From Amphibalanus amphitrite (taxonomy: Eukaryota; Arthropoda; Thecostraca; Balanomorpha; Balanidae): 64,000 nt of DNA. The notes beneath the pieces were generated by a model, which worked only from the letters and a program-made list of their open reading frames with translations, did no database searches and was not told the origin of the DNA. Location: assembly GCF_019059575.1 (NCBI RefSeq), contig NW_024881841.1, positions 310,001 through 374,000 on the forward strand. Reading direction: 5' to 3'. Of this stretch, positions 1 through 12,509 are shown piece after piece; the stretch's first letter is position 1, and each line of letters opens with the position of its first letter. Made by a program: the position numbers and the translations under genes.

Positions 1-95
1 GTGGCCCAGGAGCCGAGTTACAAGGGGGGGGGGTGTTCAAACACCCCCCCCCCCCAGCAGGGCGTGGAAATCCAGGACCCCCAGCCGGGCGCGGG
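1..95. mobile_element. Right terminus of a TTAA-type element, cut by the window edge
   Basis: A G-run and a C-run (about 25-57) form a hairpin, followed by a GC-rich end finishing GCGCGGG directly before TTAA (96-99). The same arrangement ends the elements at 54381-56586 and 52371-53546. The reverse complement of bases 3-20 (GGCCCAGGAGCCGAGTTA) recurs near 30159-30178 behind another TTAA-CCCGCGC end, so both are ends of one subfamily. The other end lies outside the window. PiggyBac-like (TTAA target, CCC start) is an inference from the termini, since no transposase is seen. Confidence 0.55.
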
Positions 96-242
96 TTAAT
101 GCATGGCGAGAGCAAAAACGTCATTTATAGTAAGCAAATTAAACAATAATTGAGACGACCAGCTAAAAGCTCACTTCAAGTTTAATTTTGGAGGTCCCAC
201 TGGATTCGAGCCTGGGCGCTTAATCAATTCAATAGGTGTGAT

Positions 243-3200
243 TTATCGAGGCTTAGTAAAACTAGCATTTCTAAGGCTCTGATACCTTTTGATGACGTCA
301 TATGACACTACGACCCCGTTGCTCCTCAGTTTCTGGTAGAGCTGCCAGCACTGGTGCTCGTGTGGCTCGCTGTGCTCGTCCGGCGCGTCCTCTGGTTCCG
401 GTGAGCGCGGCCGCAGCGAACGGCGCAGCTCAGACGGCGCCAGTGTCTGGCAGGCTGGGACCGGGTCGCCAGGAGCGAGCGTCGAGAAGTGGGTGGAGTC
501 CCCACCGCCGGCGGGACACCTGACGGTCGGACGGCCGGGAGGAGTCAGACAGTCTGCAGGGTGAGTACAAACACAAGATGGGAGGCGTGTATGGTATTTA
601 GTATTCACCGTGAAGCACAGGCAGGGAGACATCAAAAACCATAGCGTTGCGTGGTATTAATGGCTGGTTGTGGTACCCTAGAATTTATCAGAGTCCTACC
701 AATGACTTTTGGCAAGTGTCGCCCGTGTACTCGACATATCAGCACCACGGTCGTATGCCAGTACAAAGACGGGGTTGACGTTACATTTAATTTGCTGGTA
801 CCGAGGCGTTTAGCACTTGGGGAGCACTGATCGTGTTATCACCAGGCGCTGAGGCCAGTGGTCGGTGCTGATGGACTCACGTGCCGGTGGCTGCCGTCGC
901 CGGGCAGACTGCCGTAGCCGACGGACGCTCCGAGTCAGACACCGGGGCGGGGGTGGAGCGGGGCCCCGGGACTCCAGAGACGTCCCCATTCGCCGGCACC
1001 GACGCCGTCCTCTCTGCTGAAACAGACGAAAGCGCAGCCGACAGGTGCTTAAACTGGTCAAAAATATTTCAAATCTAAGTAAATATTTCATTTCAAATCA
1101 AAGTAAATATATTTCAATATTTCAAGTAAATATGTTTCATATCAAAGTACTCTTTTTCACAGAGGTACACACTTGAATCTTAGGTATGTGTAGTTAGATA
1201 ACGTGTGATAACGTCACTCCTAAACCCAGTTGCCACGTCTACAGGGTGTTTCACTAAAAGTGTCAAAAAGTAAATGCCTATTAAAGTTATATAAAGTATG
1301 CAAATCACGTGGTTGCGCACGTGGATTTGTTGCAAATTTTTGGACATTTATGCTTTGTCCATTTAATATATATTTTACACGCATACGGAGCGAGGGCAGG
1401 AGGCCAAAGTTACTAGTCGTTTTTTTTTCCTTATGCAGAACAAGAACAGGTTATTTACACCGCAACAGGAGGGGTGAATTACAGTTACCTTTGGTGCCAT
1501 CAGAAACATTGAAACCGTATGCCGACTTTTCAGGAAACGTTTTATTCTCTCACCTCGCTACGCTCCAGATTATAAAAGATTCAAAGGGCTTCTTGATAGG
1601 TTTAAAAGGGTTCCTTCGATGCCGGTCGCAGTCCAAAAAAGACGGGGTCCCCCACCTCTCGGCGGAAACCGTTGAAAAGGTCAGGGTCTTTCTGAGGGTC
1701 TTTGAAGATAACAAGAAGTTAATTTCAACATCAGAAATAGCCAAGGCCTTACAAGTTATCAAAAACAGCCACTATAATGGCTGTAACCACCAGGAACTGG
1801 CTGGATTAGAAGTTCCTGCGACGAAAAATCAGCTGCCTCGCCGCCCGCCCCTGGCCAGCGCAAAGCCCCGATCTGTCACCGCTTTACTTCTGGTTTTGGT
1901 CAGTAGCTCTCGCAGAGCTGAGGAAGACTCAAGTCGCATCACTTCGGGAGCTGAAGAGCACCATTCAAGGCTTTGCCGACAGTCTGGACGCTGAAGATGA
2001 AAACGGGCTGTGATCGAGGCACCTCCGGACACGTGCCGAAACGGTGTATCAAAAGAAGGGTGGATATGAAGAATAGGTTTGAGTGACGGTGCTATCGTTT
2101 TTATATATTCAAATGTCCAACAATTGCGGATGAAATGGTATGCAAATTTCCGTAGAAAACATTGTTATTATGTGCATTATGACCTTTTACTTTTTGACAC
2201 TTTTAGTGAAACACCCTGTATGTGTCTGCGCGGAACATACCAACGATTTTTTCATTTAAACATCAAAGTACATAACGCCGTGTAGTGGAATTCAAACTAT
2301 CAAGATGCAACAATCAAGATGCAACAGCTTTATTTCATAACTTGGCATCCAGGAAGTTCCCCTGTTCAAATTTATAAGTTTTCTGAAGTATTTATTCTTC
2401 CATTCGAACGGTGATTGTGGGAGCGAGGAACGCTGCCGTGTCGGTACAAGGCCGCAGGTCAATACCAGATAACCAATGTGGCCCCGTTCGTGATGATGGG
2501 GATGGGGAGGGGGGTGGCAGTTTAATCGATGGACGCTATCTAAACACTCCACACCGCGGGCGGCCAACTGTCACGGACAGTCGGCACGATTGGAAACGCA
2601 CGCAATGGCAGCAGAGTCGATCAAATAAAACGGACGAACGGGCAGCGGACATGCTGCTTCGGAGAGGGAAGCGAGAGAATCCGAGGTCAGTTATGGCTCA
2701 AGCCGAAGGCAGTCTTTTTACGTAGTAAGTTTCACATGTTGCACGTTTTTATGGCGCAATCTGAAAATGGTTCAAGCCCTGCTCACTGAATAAACATTAT
2801 AAAGTCATGCGCCGATTTTCAAATAAATATCGAAACCGGGAAATTTTGAGTTCGATGATATGTAGTTATCTGACCTTCGACATGAAAACAATTATCAAAG
2901 AACATATCCATATTCGTTATGATTTTTTTACTACCATCCTAATGCCTCTTGCGAGATTCATGAGTCGGGCTTTGGAGGGCTGAAGATTACTCCTTCCAAC
3001 CCATTACTAGGAGTTTTGCGAGGCCCTCGTCACGGTCAGGGCAAGTACAATTTTCTCTTTTTGTGACGATAAATTGTTTTTAGATGGATTTTTACTTCCG
3101 TCAGAAAAAAAACGTGAAACGTTAGTGGCGTAACTGAGCGTGAAAGCTGAACAAACACCTAAGATCTCACCATTCAAATTGCGGCCATTTGTCGCCTTCT

Positions 3201-4221
3201 TCTGATCGGTGCTGCCATCCGCCGCCGGCTGACCGGCAGTCCCTCCTTCCGCGGCGGTCTTCTGAGCTCCACTCTCCTTGAGAGGTCGTCCGCCAGTCTC
3301 TCCAGCCGCGGCCGACTTCAGTGCACCGATTGCCCGCTGAGCGAGCACGGGTCGCCGGAACGCTGAGCGTACCTGGCTGCGGCGCGGACTGACCCGGTTG
3401 GCAACCTCTGTGGCTGGCTCGGGGTCTGGGTCGTGGTCTAGGTCATGGTCCGGGTCATGTTCCACGTCACGGTCCGGCTCGGACCCGGCACGGCTCACCT
3501 GGGTCACTACATCGCTGGCTCGCCGTGCCGTGCGCCGCCGGCCGGGTTTTGCGGCGCCCAGTGTCACCTTCTTGGTGACGGGAGCAGCTCTTGCGGCCTG
3601 GATCGAAGTGGTGTGCGGCTGGGGACCAGCGCTGTCCTGATGACCGGTCGGCTGGTCGGGCCGGGGGGCAGTTTTAGATGCCGGCGCGATGGGTGTGCGG
3701 ACCACCGAGTTGGGTTGTATCAGACGACACGCGCTGAGTACGGAGCGCTCATCGTCGCTGGCTGCGTCAGTCCGGAGGTCCGGCACGCCCAGGTAGATGT
3801 TGACGTTCTTCCGCCGTCCGGACATCAGCAGGCCCCAGCTACTGATCAGTTCGGCTGGACCCTCCGACCGGGCGGTCTCGGCGGCAGGATCAGCTGGAGC
3901 CGGTACCGGCGCTAGGGCCGGAGCCGGAGCAGGAGCAGGGGCCGGAGCCGGCGGAACGACAGCCGACTCGAGCGAGCGCCGCCGGCCCGCCTGGATGAGC
4001 TGCCGCAGGGCCTGTCGGATCAGCTGCGGGGTGACCTCGACTGCGGTATCTCGCGCGGGGCGCGCTGGTCTCCCCGGCCGGCCGCCGGTCAGAGTAATCT
4101 CAGTGTTCACCTGCTGGTCGCGCCGCGGTACCGGCCGGGGCCGCTCGAGGCCGTGCCCGGGCGGCGACCTCCGCACCAGTGTGAGTGTCACCTGTCCCCC
4201 GGAGCCGCGCCCGGAGCCGGT

Positions 4222-4252
<31 letters not shown>

Positions 4253-4314
4253 TCGGCGGCATTCTCACCGGGCAGCGGAGGCAGACTGGGTAGCGCCACC
4301 TGCAGCCGCTCCAT
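243..4314 (-). CDS. Three-exon gene for a 518-residue mostly disordered protein of unknown function
   Basis: Proposed coding exons on the minus strand are 4314-3171, 1016-881 and 519-243. Donors read ATG|GTGAG and CAC|GTGAG, and acceptors read TTTCAG and CGTCAG. Intron phases are 1 and 2 and agree at both junctions, giving 518 codons plus stop. Exon 1 starts MERLQVALPSLPPLPGE and has a Ser-Gly run (about residues 22-40), a Pro-Ala run (about 120-142) and an Asp/His/Pro acidic stretch near residues 285-300. A more ordered patch contains RRKNVNIYLGVPDL. The last exon ends in a compact, probably helical segment with QCWQLYQKLRSNGVVVSYDV. I do not recognise the family. The frame is open from a candidate acceptor near 4351 down to the ATG, so an upstream coding exon is possible. 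The last exon could instead start at an acceptor near 548. Intron 1 holds the inverted-repeat element at 1242-2218. Confidence 0.6.
1242..2218. mobile_element. TA-flanked inverted-repeat transposon, non-autonomous
   Basis: The ends are inverted copies of about 33 bp beginning CAGGGTGTTTCACTAAAAGT, at 1242-1274 and about 2186-2218. Each is bordered outside by TA (1240-1241 and 2219-2220), as expected for a TA target duplication of Tc1/mariner-type elements. The interior is 0.9 kb. A plus-strand open frame of 254 codons begins just before the left repeat and crosses into the interior. It includes a helix-turn-helix-looking stretch (STSEIAKALQVI) but no catalytic triad I can identify, so I treat it as a remnant. 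It lies in intron 1 of the unknown minus-strand gene. Confidence 0.6.
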
Positions 4315-6404
4315 GGGGTCGATCGGACGCGCGCCGCCCGGCCGTCTCGCCCTGCTGGCATAGCGGGGGAGGAGTCAATGATGATATATCGGCATGATGC
4401 GATACAGATAGATTCAATAAATAGTCATACAAATAACCATTTATTTCACATGTCAAACAGTCACTAGTAAACAAACATGTCAGGTCATGTATCGTGAGCA
4501 CTAATTAATTATTTTCACCTTTTGCACTCAATTGTGAAACAGCGTACTAATCGTACAGCAGGGAAGGCTAGTGCGCTCACTTCTGTTCCAATCATGCTTT
4601 CTTGTTCGTCCCCAGACCCTAATCATAAACAGGTGATAATCATAACCAGGCCACGTCAATGATTGAGGCGAACCGTGTTTGAAAATGGTAGTACGCATGA
4701 ATTACGGCTTCTTGATTGTCCCGATAACTCAAAACATCCGAATTGGTTGATGAAGTTTAGAGTCTACATAGGGCTTTGGTCTCATCAATTGAATTAATTA
4801 ATTCAATCATTTGACCTGATTTTGAAAAACTGAAATTATAACCTTATGTGTAATTGATCACTCTAAATAATAAATTATCACCGGACCGCTACCCTCGATC
4901 CCACAAAATACGTGTCAGGTCAAAGCTGGAAAATCACAAAGTCACTGTCCATGTTCGCGAATCGCGGCAGGATTGAATATTTGCATGTTAAATATTTGCA
5001 ACGCACATTCAAAATAGCCTGGTTACCTCATTGTCCAGCTGTGCCGCCCACTCGTTCGATTGTTCATCTACCGAACACAGAACAGTTGTTTGGCGCGGTA
5101 TCCTGTCCGCTGTGCTGGCCTCAGGAGTCTCGTGCTGTGCGCCGCTCTGGCCCCGCCACCGGAGAGTGACCCGTCCCAGACCGGTGGCCAGCCTAAAAGG
5201 CCCCGACGGCCCGTCGATCGGGCCGGATTTAATTTCCAATCGAAGTTGACTGATGGAAAGCGGCGCTACACGGCCAGGTAATCGGCCGTGCGGCTGGCAC
5301 CGGTCGGCCCGCCGATGGCCCGGCCGGGTCGGTCCGCGGCAGCTGGACGGGGCCGAGCCAGGCGCTGGCCGCCGACCGATCTCCCCGGTCACCTATCCGG
5401 CTAACCAGCGTGCTAAGTGTGGCGTCAGTGTGATCAGCTTCGCCCTCCCCCTCCCATCCAAATCGGGTTTATTTATTAGAGTGACCTCCCTAGTACCAGA
5501 TGTAATGTCCTGCTGGTTATTTTCAGTTATTAAAAGGCCCACTAACCCTTCAATCGCCCTATATTGGCGTCAGAAGTCGTCGTGTCATGCTGTTTTACGT
5601 TACTAACGTTAGTTTGCTGCGCTGGACTCGTGTAGCTGTTTGATCGGGCGACAGGCCTGCTTATGGTGGTGAAATGTAACAAGTTACTTGCACGGTTTTC
5701 TGCTGGTGAGCTTATGTTGCGTGGTCGACGGCCATGCTGCCAAATACAGTAGAGTTCATGTTTCTGATGTTCATATAGGGAGGCGGGCGGCAGTGTGGTA
5801 AAAGTGACGGTGGCGGTGGCCGGTGACGGTAATTTGTTGGGCTTATGGGGCGGGTTGAGAGCGGGATCACTATGCGCCGATGTAATGGCAAGTATTCTCG
5901 CTTATCGTCGCTACGCTCGTCACTCGCTACGTGTGATCCTTCGTCACATGTGACACTCATCGGTGACCACTGATATTCTCAGCTGCATTGCTCGCCTCTT
6001 CGCCAACCGTCGGCAATCGATTCTCGTCTTCCGTTACAAATTACACTCGAGTGCGAATTGCAGAAGTCATCTGACACTATGATGCTTCAGACACCGGATT
6101 GTCTCACCTTTCTCTGCTCCTGACGTTAGTGCTGAGTAGTGTCCGCTGAGCCGGGTCGGGTGGCCGGTCACACAGACCCGTCGGCTGGCGCGGTCGGTAG
6201 CGGTGGCATCACTGACTCGGAAACCTGATGAACTGTGGGACCAGGCCGGACGAGGCCGGACCAGTGTAGTGACACACCAAAGGGCCGGTGCCCACATCGG
6301 TGCCGGCCCCTCACTGTGCACAGGGGTGCCGAATTGATCAAACGGTGGCCGCTCCAGTGCGGCTTGTGTGCGGGGGTGGCTCGTCTCCGGCACCGCTCAC
6401 CAGC
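4315..6404. other. Upstream region of the unknown minus-strand gene; no firm gene
   Basis: AT-rich to about 5030, then GC-rich to about 5400. A possible minus-strand exon lies at 5249-5027: acceptor TTTCCATCAG, donor GAG|GTAACC, open frame with ...CSVDEQSNEWAAQLDNE. Its end is phase 0, which does not fit the phase-2 entry needed by the downstream exon start near 4351, so I do not join it. The GC-rich stretch could equally be a promoter or 5' untranslated region. Nothing recognisable was seen in 5610-6400. Confidence 0.25.
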
Positions 6405-6535
6405 TGCTGAGTCACACCATCGACTATCGAGTCACACCGCGAGTTACACTATCGAGTCACACCATCGCCAGTTACTCCGCCGAGTCACACTATCGAGTCA
6501 CACAATCGCCAGCTACACCGGAAGTCACAACGGTG
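6405..6535. repeat. Short degenerate minisatellite of GAGTCACAC units
   Basis: Runs of GAGTCACACCATCG, CTATCGAGTCACACC and CATCGCCAG-like segments recur about six times in 130 bases with irregular spacing. Open frames through it are repetitive and have no domain character. Confidence 0.6.
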
Positions 6536-7014
6536 CGTCATAGCCAAGTCTACTGAATTTGGGAAACAATACGGGGTCACGAGACGTTCCCTGGCATCAT
6601 CCAGCCGCAGTGGCAACAAGACGATATTCAGACGCACCGAGTTGGGCTGCCGCGGACCGGACCATATGGATACCTAATCGCCAATCGGTTATTTCATCGC
6701 CTCCAAGTGCCAGTAGGCTGGAGAACGGCATCCCGCTGTCTGAAGTTTATATATTACTTTTCGTTCATTCTGTGGGGAATTGGCAATGGAATGTTAGCCA
6801 GCATCATCAATCATGCTTCTTATCTTTACGAGTCGCGCGTTGCAATTATAGGTACCGTTTGATCTCGCATCAAAACACGAGCCATTGTCTAGTTCTACTG
6901 CTTATTTTAGATCGAAAACATCAATATAATGTCGCAACTGATGATAAAGCGTCTTTAAACCACAAATAGCATAAGTACGCGTCACTCGGCTCCATTACCC
7001 CACCTCCCGGCTAC

Positions 7015-9233
7015 TTAGGGTAAGGGCGGGTAAGAGTACGCGGGCGATAAGAGTACGCATCAGCTGTTTCGGTTGCTTAGCAACGCGGGTTTGTCGAGTT
7101 CATGAAGTGACATGAAGCCGCCAGTGCGTGCTTGTCACCAACGGAACGTGGGCGTTGATCGGCGACGCTGTTGAGTTTAAGGCGATGAATATTATTTTCG
7201 AGCGTTATGATATTATTACGGTATGGTACAATAATTTTGATACTTGGCAGTTGAGATAAGGTACGTTTCCGTGATTGTTGTGGGAAACTTGTGAGGTTAT
7301 CTGGGGAAATACTGTGCAGTGCAATAGGTATTCTGTTTGCGAAGTTTTGCACATGACGTTTCGGGGTTGTTTTGTGCGCGAATTGCGTGTACGGTAAGAG
7401 GACGCACTGTTCAGGAGGGTAAGAGTACGCAGAATTATACATTAAATCGTATATACAGAAATATAAAATTATTAATCTATCGCTCAATGACGTTTGTTTT
7501 GTAGGTATATCATCAATGGAGCACTGTGATGCAGATGCGTACCCGAAATTCTTCCAAATACGAGTTATTCTCCCTTTTGATTGTGCATTTTTTAAGAAAC
7601 ACACGACATGATTATTTCCTGATTTATAGACTTGAAAGATTTATTTTATGTTTTTCTTTTTGGATACTAGAATTAACTTAAATGCCTTCTGAGTTTGAAG
7701 TTAAGCATTTGGACAGTACAAGCTGCATAGGTGTGTGTTCATATGCTTGCGTACTCCACCCGCCTGGCGTGCGTACTCTTACACACCCCGTATGGTAAGA
7801 GTACGCAACTGCAGCGGTTCAGAAAATGTCAGTTTTTGACCACTTCCGTTTACGCTGAAGGATCGTTGCCCCATGGGTTGATGGCTAATTCAATTAACTT
7901 TAATATCCTCTTGGTTCTTTTTGTATACTGGGGTATACATCGTCTTAAGTCGATCTCTACGGAATTCACTAATGGCTAGGCTATTTCATGGCCATGCGTT
8001 GCATTCTTCATGCCATGGTCCGCCACCTGGTGGCTGAATTTATATCCTCAAGTTGAATTTGTTGACGCCTCAGCGCTTCAATCTTCCCGGTATCTCGGCG
8101 GTCGCAGCATAGAGGTACGTCTCCTAATTATTTTCCTGTTATTTCTTTTTAAGAGAATGACTCATCGAAAACTGTTGTTTTGCTAACATAACCATTCGTT
8201 GTTGATCATTGCTTGCAGGTTTTGTAAACAAAATTGTGTTTTTGGAACTTTTCCAGAAAGAATTAAAGTTCATGTATAGGTACTAAGGTATACAAATGTC
8301 CTTGGCCCGAAAAATTTTGAGACGTGCTTAAGAAGTAGCACTACAATTATTCGGAGGAATTGACCTCTGAAAAAATAAATGTACACCCGAGTGACCAACG
8401 GGATCCTGCACGACGGAGAAATGTAAACGTCAGTATACAACGGACTGTGCCTAGGACTAGTCATGTATACTGTAGTATACATGGTTGCTGGGTTAGTTAA
8501 AGCCATTTTTGTGGCTCACAAACAACATTATGCCTTCAAATGGCTCTGTGGTTGAGCGTTAACATTCTTCGAATCGTTGGCGACCTCAATGACCGTAGAT
8601 CCTCACTCAAAGTTTGATAAATCGCCCGATGAATTAGAATCCGACCCCTAAGCACAATGACATAGGCAAGCACCTCTCTAAAACACACCATACGGCGAAT
8701 TTTTTAGAGATGTCGCTTCAGATAATGCTGCAAGGTCTTCCTCTACTGTTTATCGATTCGCAACAGGTGCTACAAGTTCCATATCTTCAAAGGAAATGGC
8801 AACTTAAGACCTAAGAGCAGTGGGCAAGGGGCAGAAGAAGCGGAAGTTAAGGGCGAGTGGTGTTGATAATTAAACGTGTCAATACTATTAGCCATTTTAC
8901 GTCCTAAACAAACGAAAAAATACGCTTTGGTGTTTGTATGGAAGTTTTCATGGATTGCATTTCAGTCAGATTTTATAGGCTTTGAGTATTTTTGTATATC
9001 CCAGTATACATGTCACTGCGCATGCGCGATGACCTTCACGGCTGAAATGTCACCAATCTGGTCATTATTGGCACCAAAGCTCTCAGCCAAAAAAGTTTCG
9101 TTGCTCTCCATTCATGGGCGAATTGGCGGGACTCAAGAGGATATTCCCTCTTTGCGATTTCTTTCTTTCAAATATTAAACAAATGAGAGCAAGAAATCCA
9201 CTTAGTGCGTACTCTTATACGACTTCACCCTAA
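7015..9233. mobile_element. 2.2-kb inverted-repeat element with multiple GTAAGAGTACGC motifs
   Basis: The ends are imperfect 27-bp inverted repeats beginning TTAGGGT (21 of 27 identical) whose inner part is TAAGAGTACGC. The 12-mer GTAAGAGTACGC or a one-base variant recurs inside on both strands, at about 7029, 7047, 7392, 7420, 7768 and 7795, and again near the right end at about 9206. Repeated subterminal motifs on both sides look like transposase-binding sites. The interior is AT-rich, has many GTATAC palindromes, and shows no coding region I can support. A target-site duplication could not be resolved, so the superfamily is unknown. Confidence 0.5.
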
Positions 9234-9523
9234 GCCGGAGAACCCGATTCCGTGTTATGCGGTGCAGCATACTTTCAGGCGTATACCACTAGCGCCACCT
9301 AGGGACTAGTGTATAAGCTGAACTAGCATCGTGGAAGGCAGAGGTCGCTCGCAACTTGCGTTGCTCCTATTTTATTCACGATCATAGCTGCTTATCACAA
9401 GAGCCACACATGATAGATTAACAACAGACATGGCCGTTAAATCACGTTTGTATTGTCACGTCCGCGGTTCAACACTCGTACACGGTACATAAATGTCAAG
9501 ACAAAGCCACACACATGACTGAT

Positions 9524-9529
9524 TTTATT
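9524..9529 (-). terminator. AATAAA polyadenylation signal of the FKRP-like gene
   Basis: TTTATT on the plus strand reads AATAAA on the minus strand, 161 bases beyond the stop codon at 9690-9692. It is the nearest canonical signal downstream of that gene. Confidence 0.55.
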
Positions 9530-9689
9530 TAGACTAGCGGCGAGTGGGGTGCAAGCAAATTGTGCTTGTCTGTGGTGGGACTGAGCAAGGGACTCGCAAG
9601 TCGCAAGTCAGGTCAAGGCACGCTATACCACAGGTCAAAGCGGCGTGCTCCCGTCTCCGTCGCCATCTCCTCTCCAGTCAGAGGTCAGG

Positions 9690-12509
9690 TCAGGGCAGTC
9701 CGAGACTGCCGTCCGCCGGCAACTGGTCCAGACACGCATGGTGGTGGTTGGGGCACGCCGGCCACACACCGGCCACGTACCGGCTGTACTCACCCACCAG
9801 TTCATCATTGGCGTACCGCCAGTGCACGGCGTGCTTCAGACAGTCGTAGCCGTAGCGGTTGCGGGCGTACCGGCCGGGGTTGGCGTGCCCGGGCAGCCAG
9901 ACGCCGCCCAGCCGCACCAGGGTGGGTCGGCGGCGCAGCTCAGCTGGCAGCTGATCGGTGCTGAAGTGATGCTCGGGTCGCAGCGTGATCAACATTGCCG
10001 GGGTATGCACACGCAGCACGGTGGCCAGCCGTGCCTCGGAGTTTGTGGCGTTGGCCGGCACAGGCTCCGTCACCGGCTCCAACACGAGACCGTACCGCCG
10101 CAGACGAGACATCCGCGAGCTGACAAGCTCAAAGTCGTCCGCGTTGATGGCGATTTGCGTGTTGATGCCCCAGGGCAGAGGTTCGCCCAGTTTGATGGCA
10201 GCTAGTAGGGCGCCCGCCTCCAGTTCGTGTTTGACGCCCGACTCAGCCAGGGCGGCGGTCACCAGCCGGAGAGCACGCTCTAGCTGGTCCTGACAGCACG
10301 GCGGCTGGCTGTAGAACCGTGCCGTGCGCAGCGGGTTACACTGAATGGCCACGTCTCGACACCGGAACTTATGCTGCGTGCCGCCGGCCAGTGACAGGGA
10401 GCTCAGCTGCCACTTGGTGGCCAGCTGGCGCCAGGCGTCGACGGCGCGCTCCTCGGCGGTGGGCCGGCGCGCCGACTCGTACATGATATCGGGACAGAGC
10501 GCCGCCAGTCGCGCGCCGCGCCGCAGTCGCAGGAACCAGTCGTGCACGACCACAGCATCAGGCAACGTGGTGTCCAGCGGCAGATCGCGCAGCGTGGCCG
10601 TGCGCGTAGCGAACGACTCGTCCAGGTGGTCGCAGAGCATGCACTCGAGCGCCGAGTGCCGGTAGCCGGCGCTGTAGCTGAGACGGTGTCCGGACATCGT
10701 GGTCTGCAGGCAGCCGGCACGCCAGTGACCGGAGCGGTTGCGCGCCGCTCCGCCCACCGCGTCCACCATGGCCAGTCCGCCCAGCACGCGAACGTGCCGC
10801 TCCAGAAGCAGTTCGCCGGTAGCATGGCTGAGCTGACGCGCCACCAGCACGTACGGCGTGCTAGCTGCGGCCGCCGCTTTATTCAGCAGCGTTCCGAGCC
10901 GCGCGCTGCCGGACAACTCTGCCGGTACCAGTTTCACAGAGGGCTCTCCCCGCGGCAGAAGCGCCCGCAGAGCCCCCGTCTCGGCGGCGGCAGCGGCCAC
11001 GATCACCGGCAGGCGCGGGTACAGCTGGAGCAGCTGGGTGACGACTCTGGCGGCGTCAGGGGCCGCACTGGAGTCTGTGACGGGCATCAGCACCGAGATG
11101 ACTGTGTAGAGTGGCGGGGCTTCCTGAGAAGATACGGACACGGCCCAAAACGGTGTATTTATTTAGGATGCGCCGTCCACTGTCATAGAGATCTTTCACT
11201 GCAAGCAAAGTGTCACTTGGTGTCGCGTGTTTACCAGGCGAATATGATCGACAAAGTCCATTGTAAAAGTAAAGCCGGACACAATATCACGCTTTCATTG
11301 AAGTTTTGCCCACAATATTTTGTCAATGCGAAACGCACCTATCTGTTTGAGCAGCGTTTGAGCAAGCACACTACCCTTTCCGCAAGTACGAATCTCTGTG
11401 GCCTGTGTTATTACCTTACACTCCTCCGTAACAAATCCGTTGTTGTGCAGGGGCGCGTCGTCCGCTGCTCCGTGGTACAGTTCCGGACAGACCTCCGGCC
11501 GCGCCGACTCCGACTCCGACTCCGACTCCGACTCCGAGTCCTGGTCGAGGCCGAACGTCTTGTCGAGCTCGTCGGGGTCGAGCTGCGCCAGCGCCGCTCG
11601 GGCGTCCAGCCGCTGCGCCAGCTCTGTGAGCTGAGACAGCACCGCCGGGTCCGGCTGACGGTTCAGCTCTGCGGCACAGATAATGTGGCATTGATTCAGG
11701 GCATGCCAAGTCGACTATACAGTACACAACTATATGCAATGCGTTCATTGCATTGGTTAACGAACATTATCTGGCGGTGCAGCACTCAATTGCGACAAAA
11801 TACATTTTTTGCCCCAGTATCTCAGCATAAGGTCTGTGATGAGCTGGAGCAGTTGCTCTGGAGTTACTCGGGAGCACTTATATCTCGACAATCACGCATA
11901 ATGTCTGAGTGACTGACACGGCTCCTACCTGCAGCGGTGGCCAGCTCTGTCCGGATGCGGTCCAGCCGCGCTGCCATCGTCCGGCGCAGCTCCACACTGT
12001 CACCACAGAGCACGTGACGGTGCAGGCTGCTCTCGGAGAACAGAGCGGACCGCTCCGGCAGCAGGTCTGTAGGTCAGAGTGGAGACGACAGAGGTGACAA
12101 CGGTAGCGATCCGCCGTATCTGTGCATCCAGTCAGGGTGGTATTCACCGTTTCCAGCACTCCGATTGGAAATGTATGACAACGTAGATACGGAAGAACTT
12201 ATTCCAATCCTAACTCTAGATATCGGTACGCAGTACGCACACACTGTAAAACTCCGACTCTCCCTTATTTATTCCATTCTCTCCTACGCCAAACACAGAT
12301 GCGGGCTTAACAGCACAACAAATAGGTAGGGTTCGATGATCAGTTTTGCAAAGTGGACCAGTTTCCAGATGTCCTCGCGCCGCGGAGTCGGACGGCACCG
12401 TCTTACCGTCACCTGAAGGACTGGTGAGCAGAAGGGTGGCCAGCGCACCCAGTACGGCGCTGGCGGCCAGCGGGGAGCCGAGCCGTACCAGCGCGCGCCA
12501 ACGGGGCAT
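9690..12509 (-). CDS. FKRP: Fukutin-related protein (FKRP)-like, LicD/nucleotidyltransferase-fold family
   Basis: Four exons on the minus strand: 12509-12407, 12066-11929, 11668-11415 and 11123-9690. Intron phases 1, 1 and 0 match at every junction, giving 642 residues. Residues about 8-28 (RLGSPLAASAVLGALATLLL) form a single signal anchor, as expected of a type II Golgi protein. Exon 3 adds an acidic Ser-Glu run (about 110-125). Vertebrate FKRP adds ribitol-5-phosphate to the O-mannose glycan of alpha-dystroglycan. The match is seen in the C-terminal half: Cys-x(n)-PPCC (about 439-442) followed by a LicD-like block EAGALLAAIKLGEPLPWG (about 467-484). Unusually, the acidic residues that follow PW in active members are replaced (PWGINTQI), and the later HVDLWP-type block reads MLITLRP, so catalysis is doubtful. 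An in-frame Met at 12611 would add 34 residues; 12509 is preferred because the anchor then lies at the N-terminus. Confidence 0.8.

Noticed and set aside
1230..1994. 254-codon plus-strand open frame as a host gene
   Set aside because: It starts just before and runs through the inverted-repeat element at 1242-2218. At best it is a transposase remnant.
3398..4397. Plus-strand open frames of 80-188 codons
   Set aside because: They are shadows of the GC-rich minus-strand exon 3171-4314, which has the consistent splice phases.
10542..11912. 456-codon plus-strand open frame
   Set aside because: It is antisense to the FKRP-like exons, crosses a phase-verified intron and has no domain.
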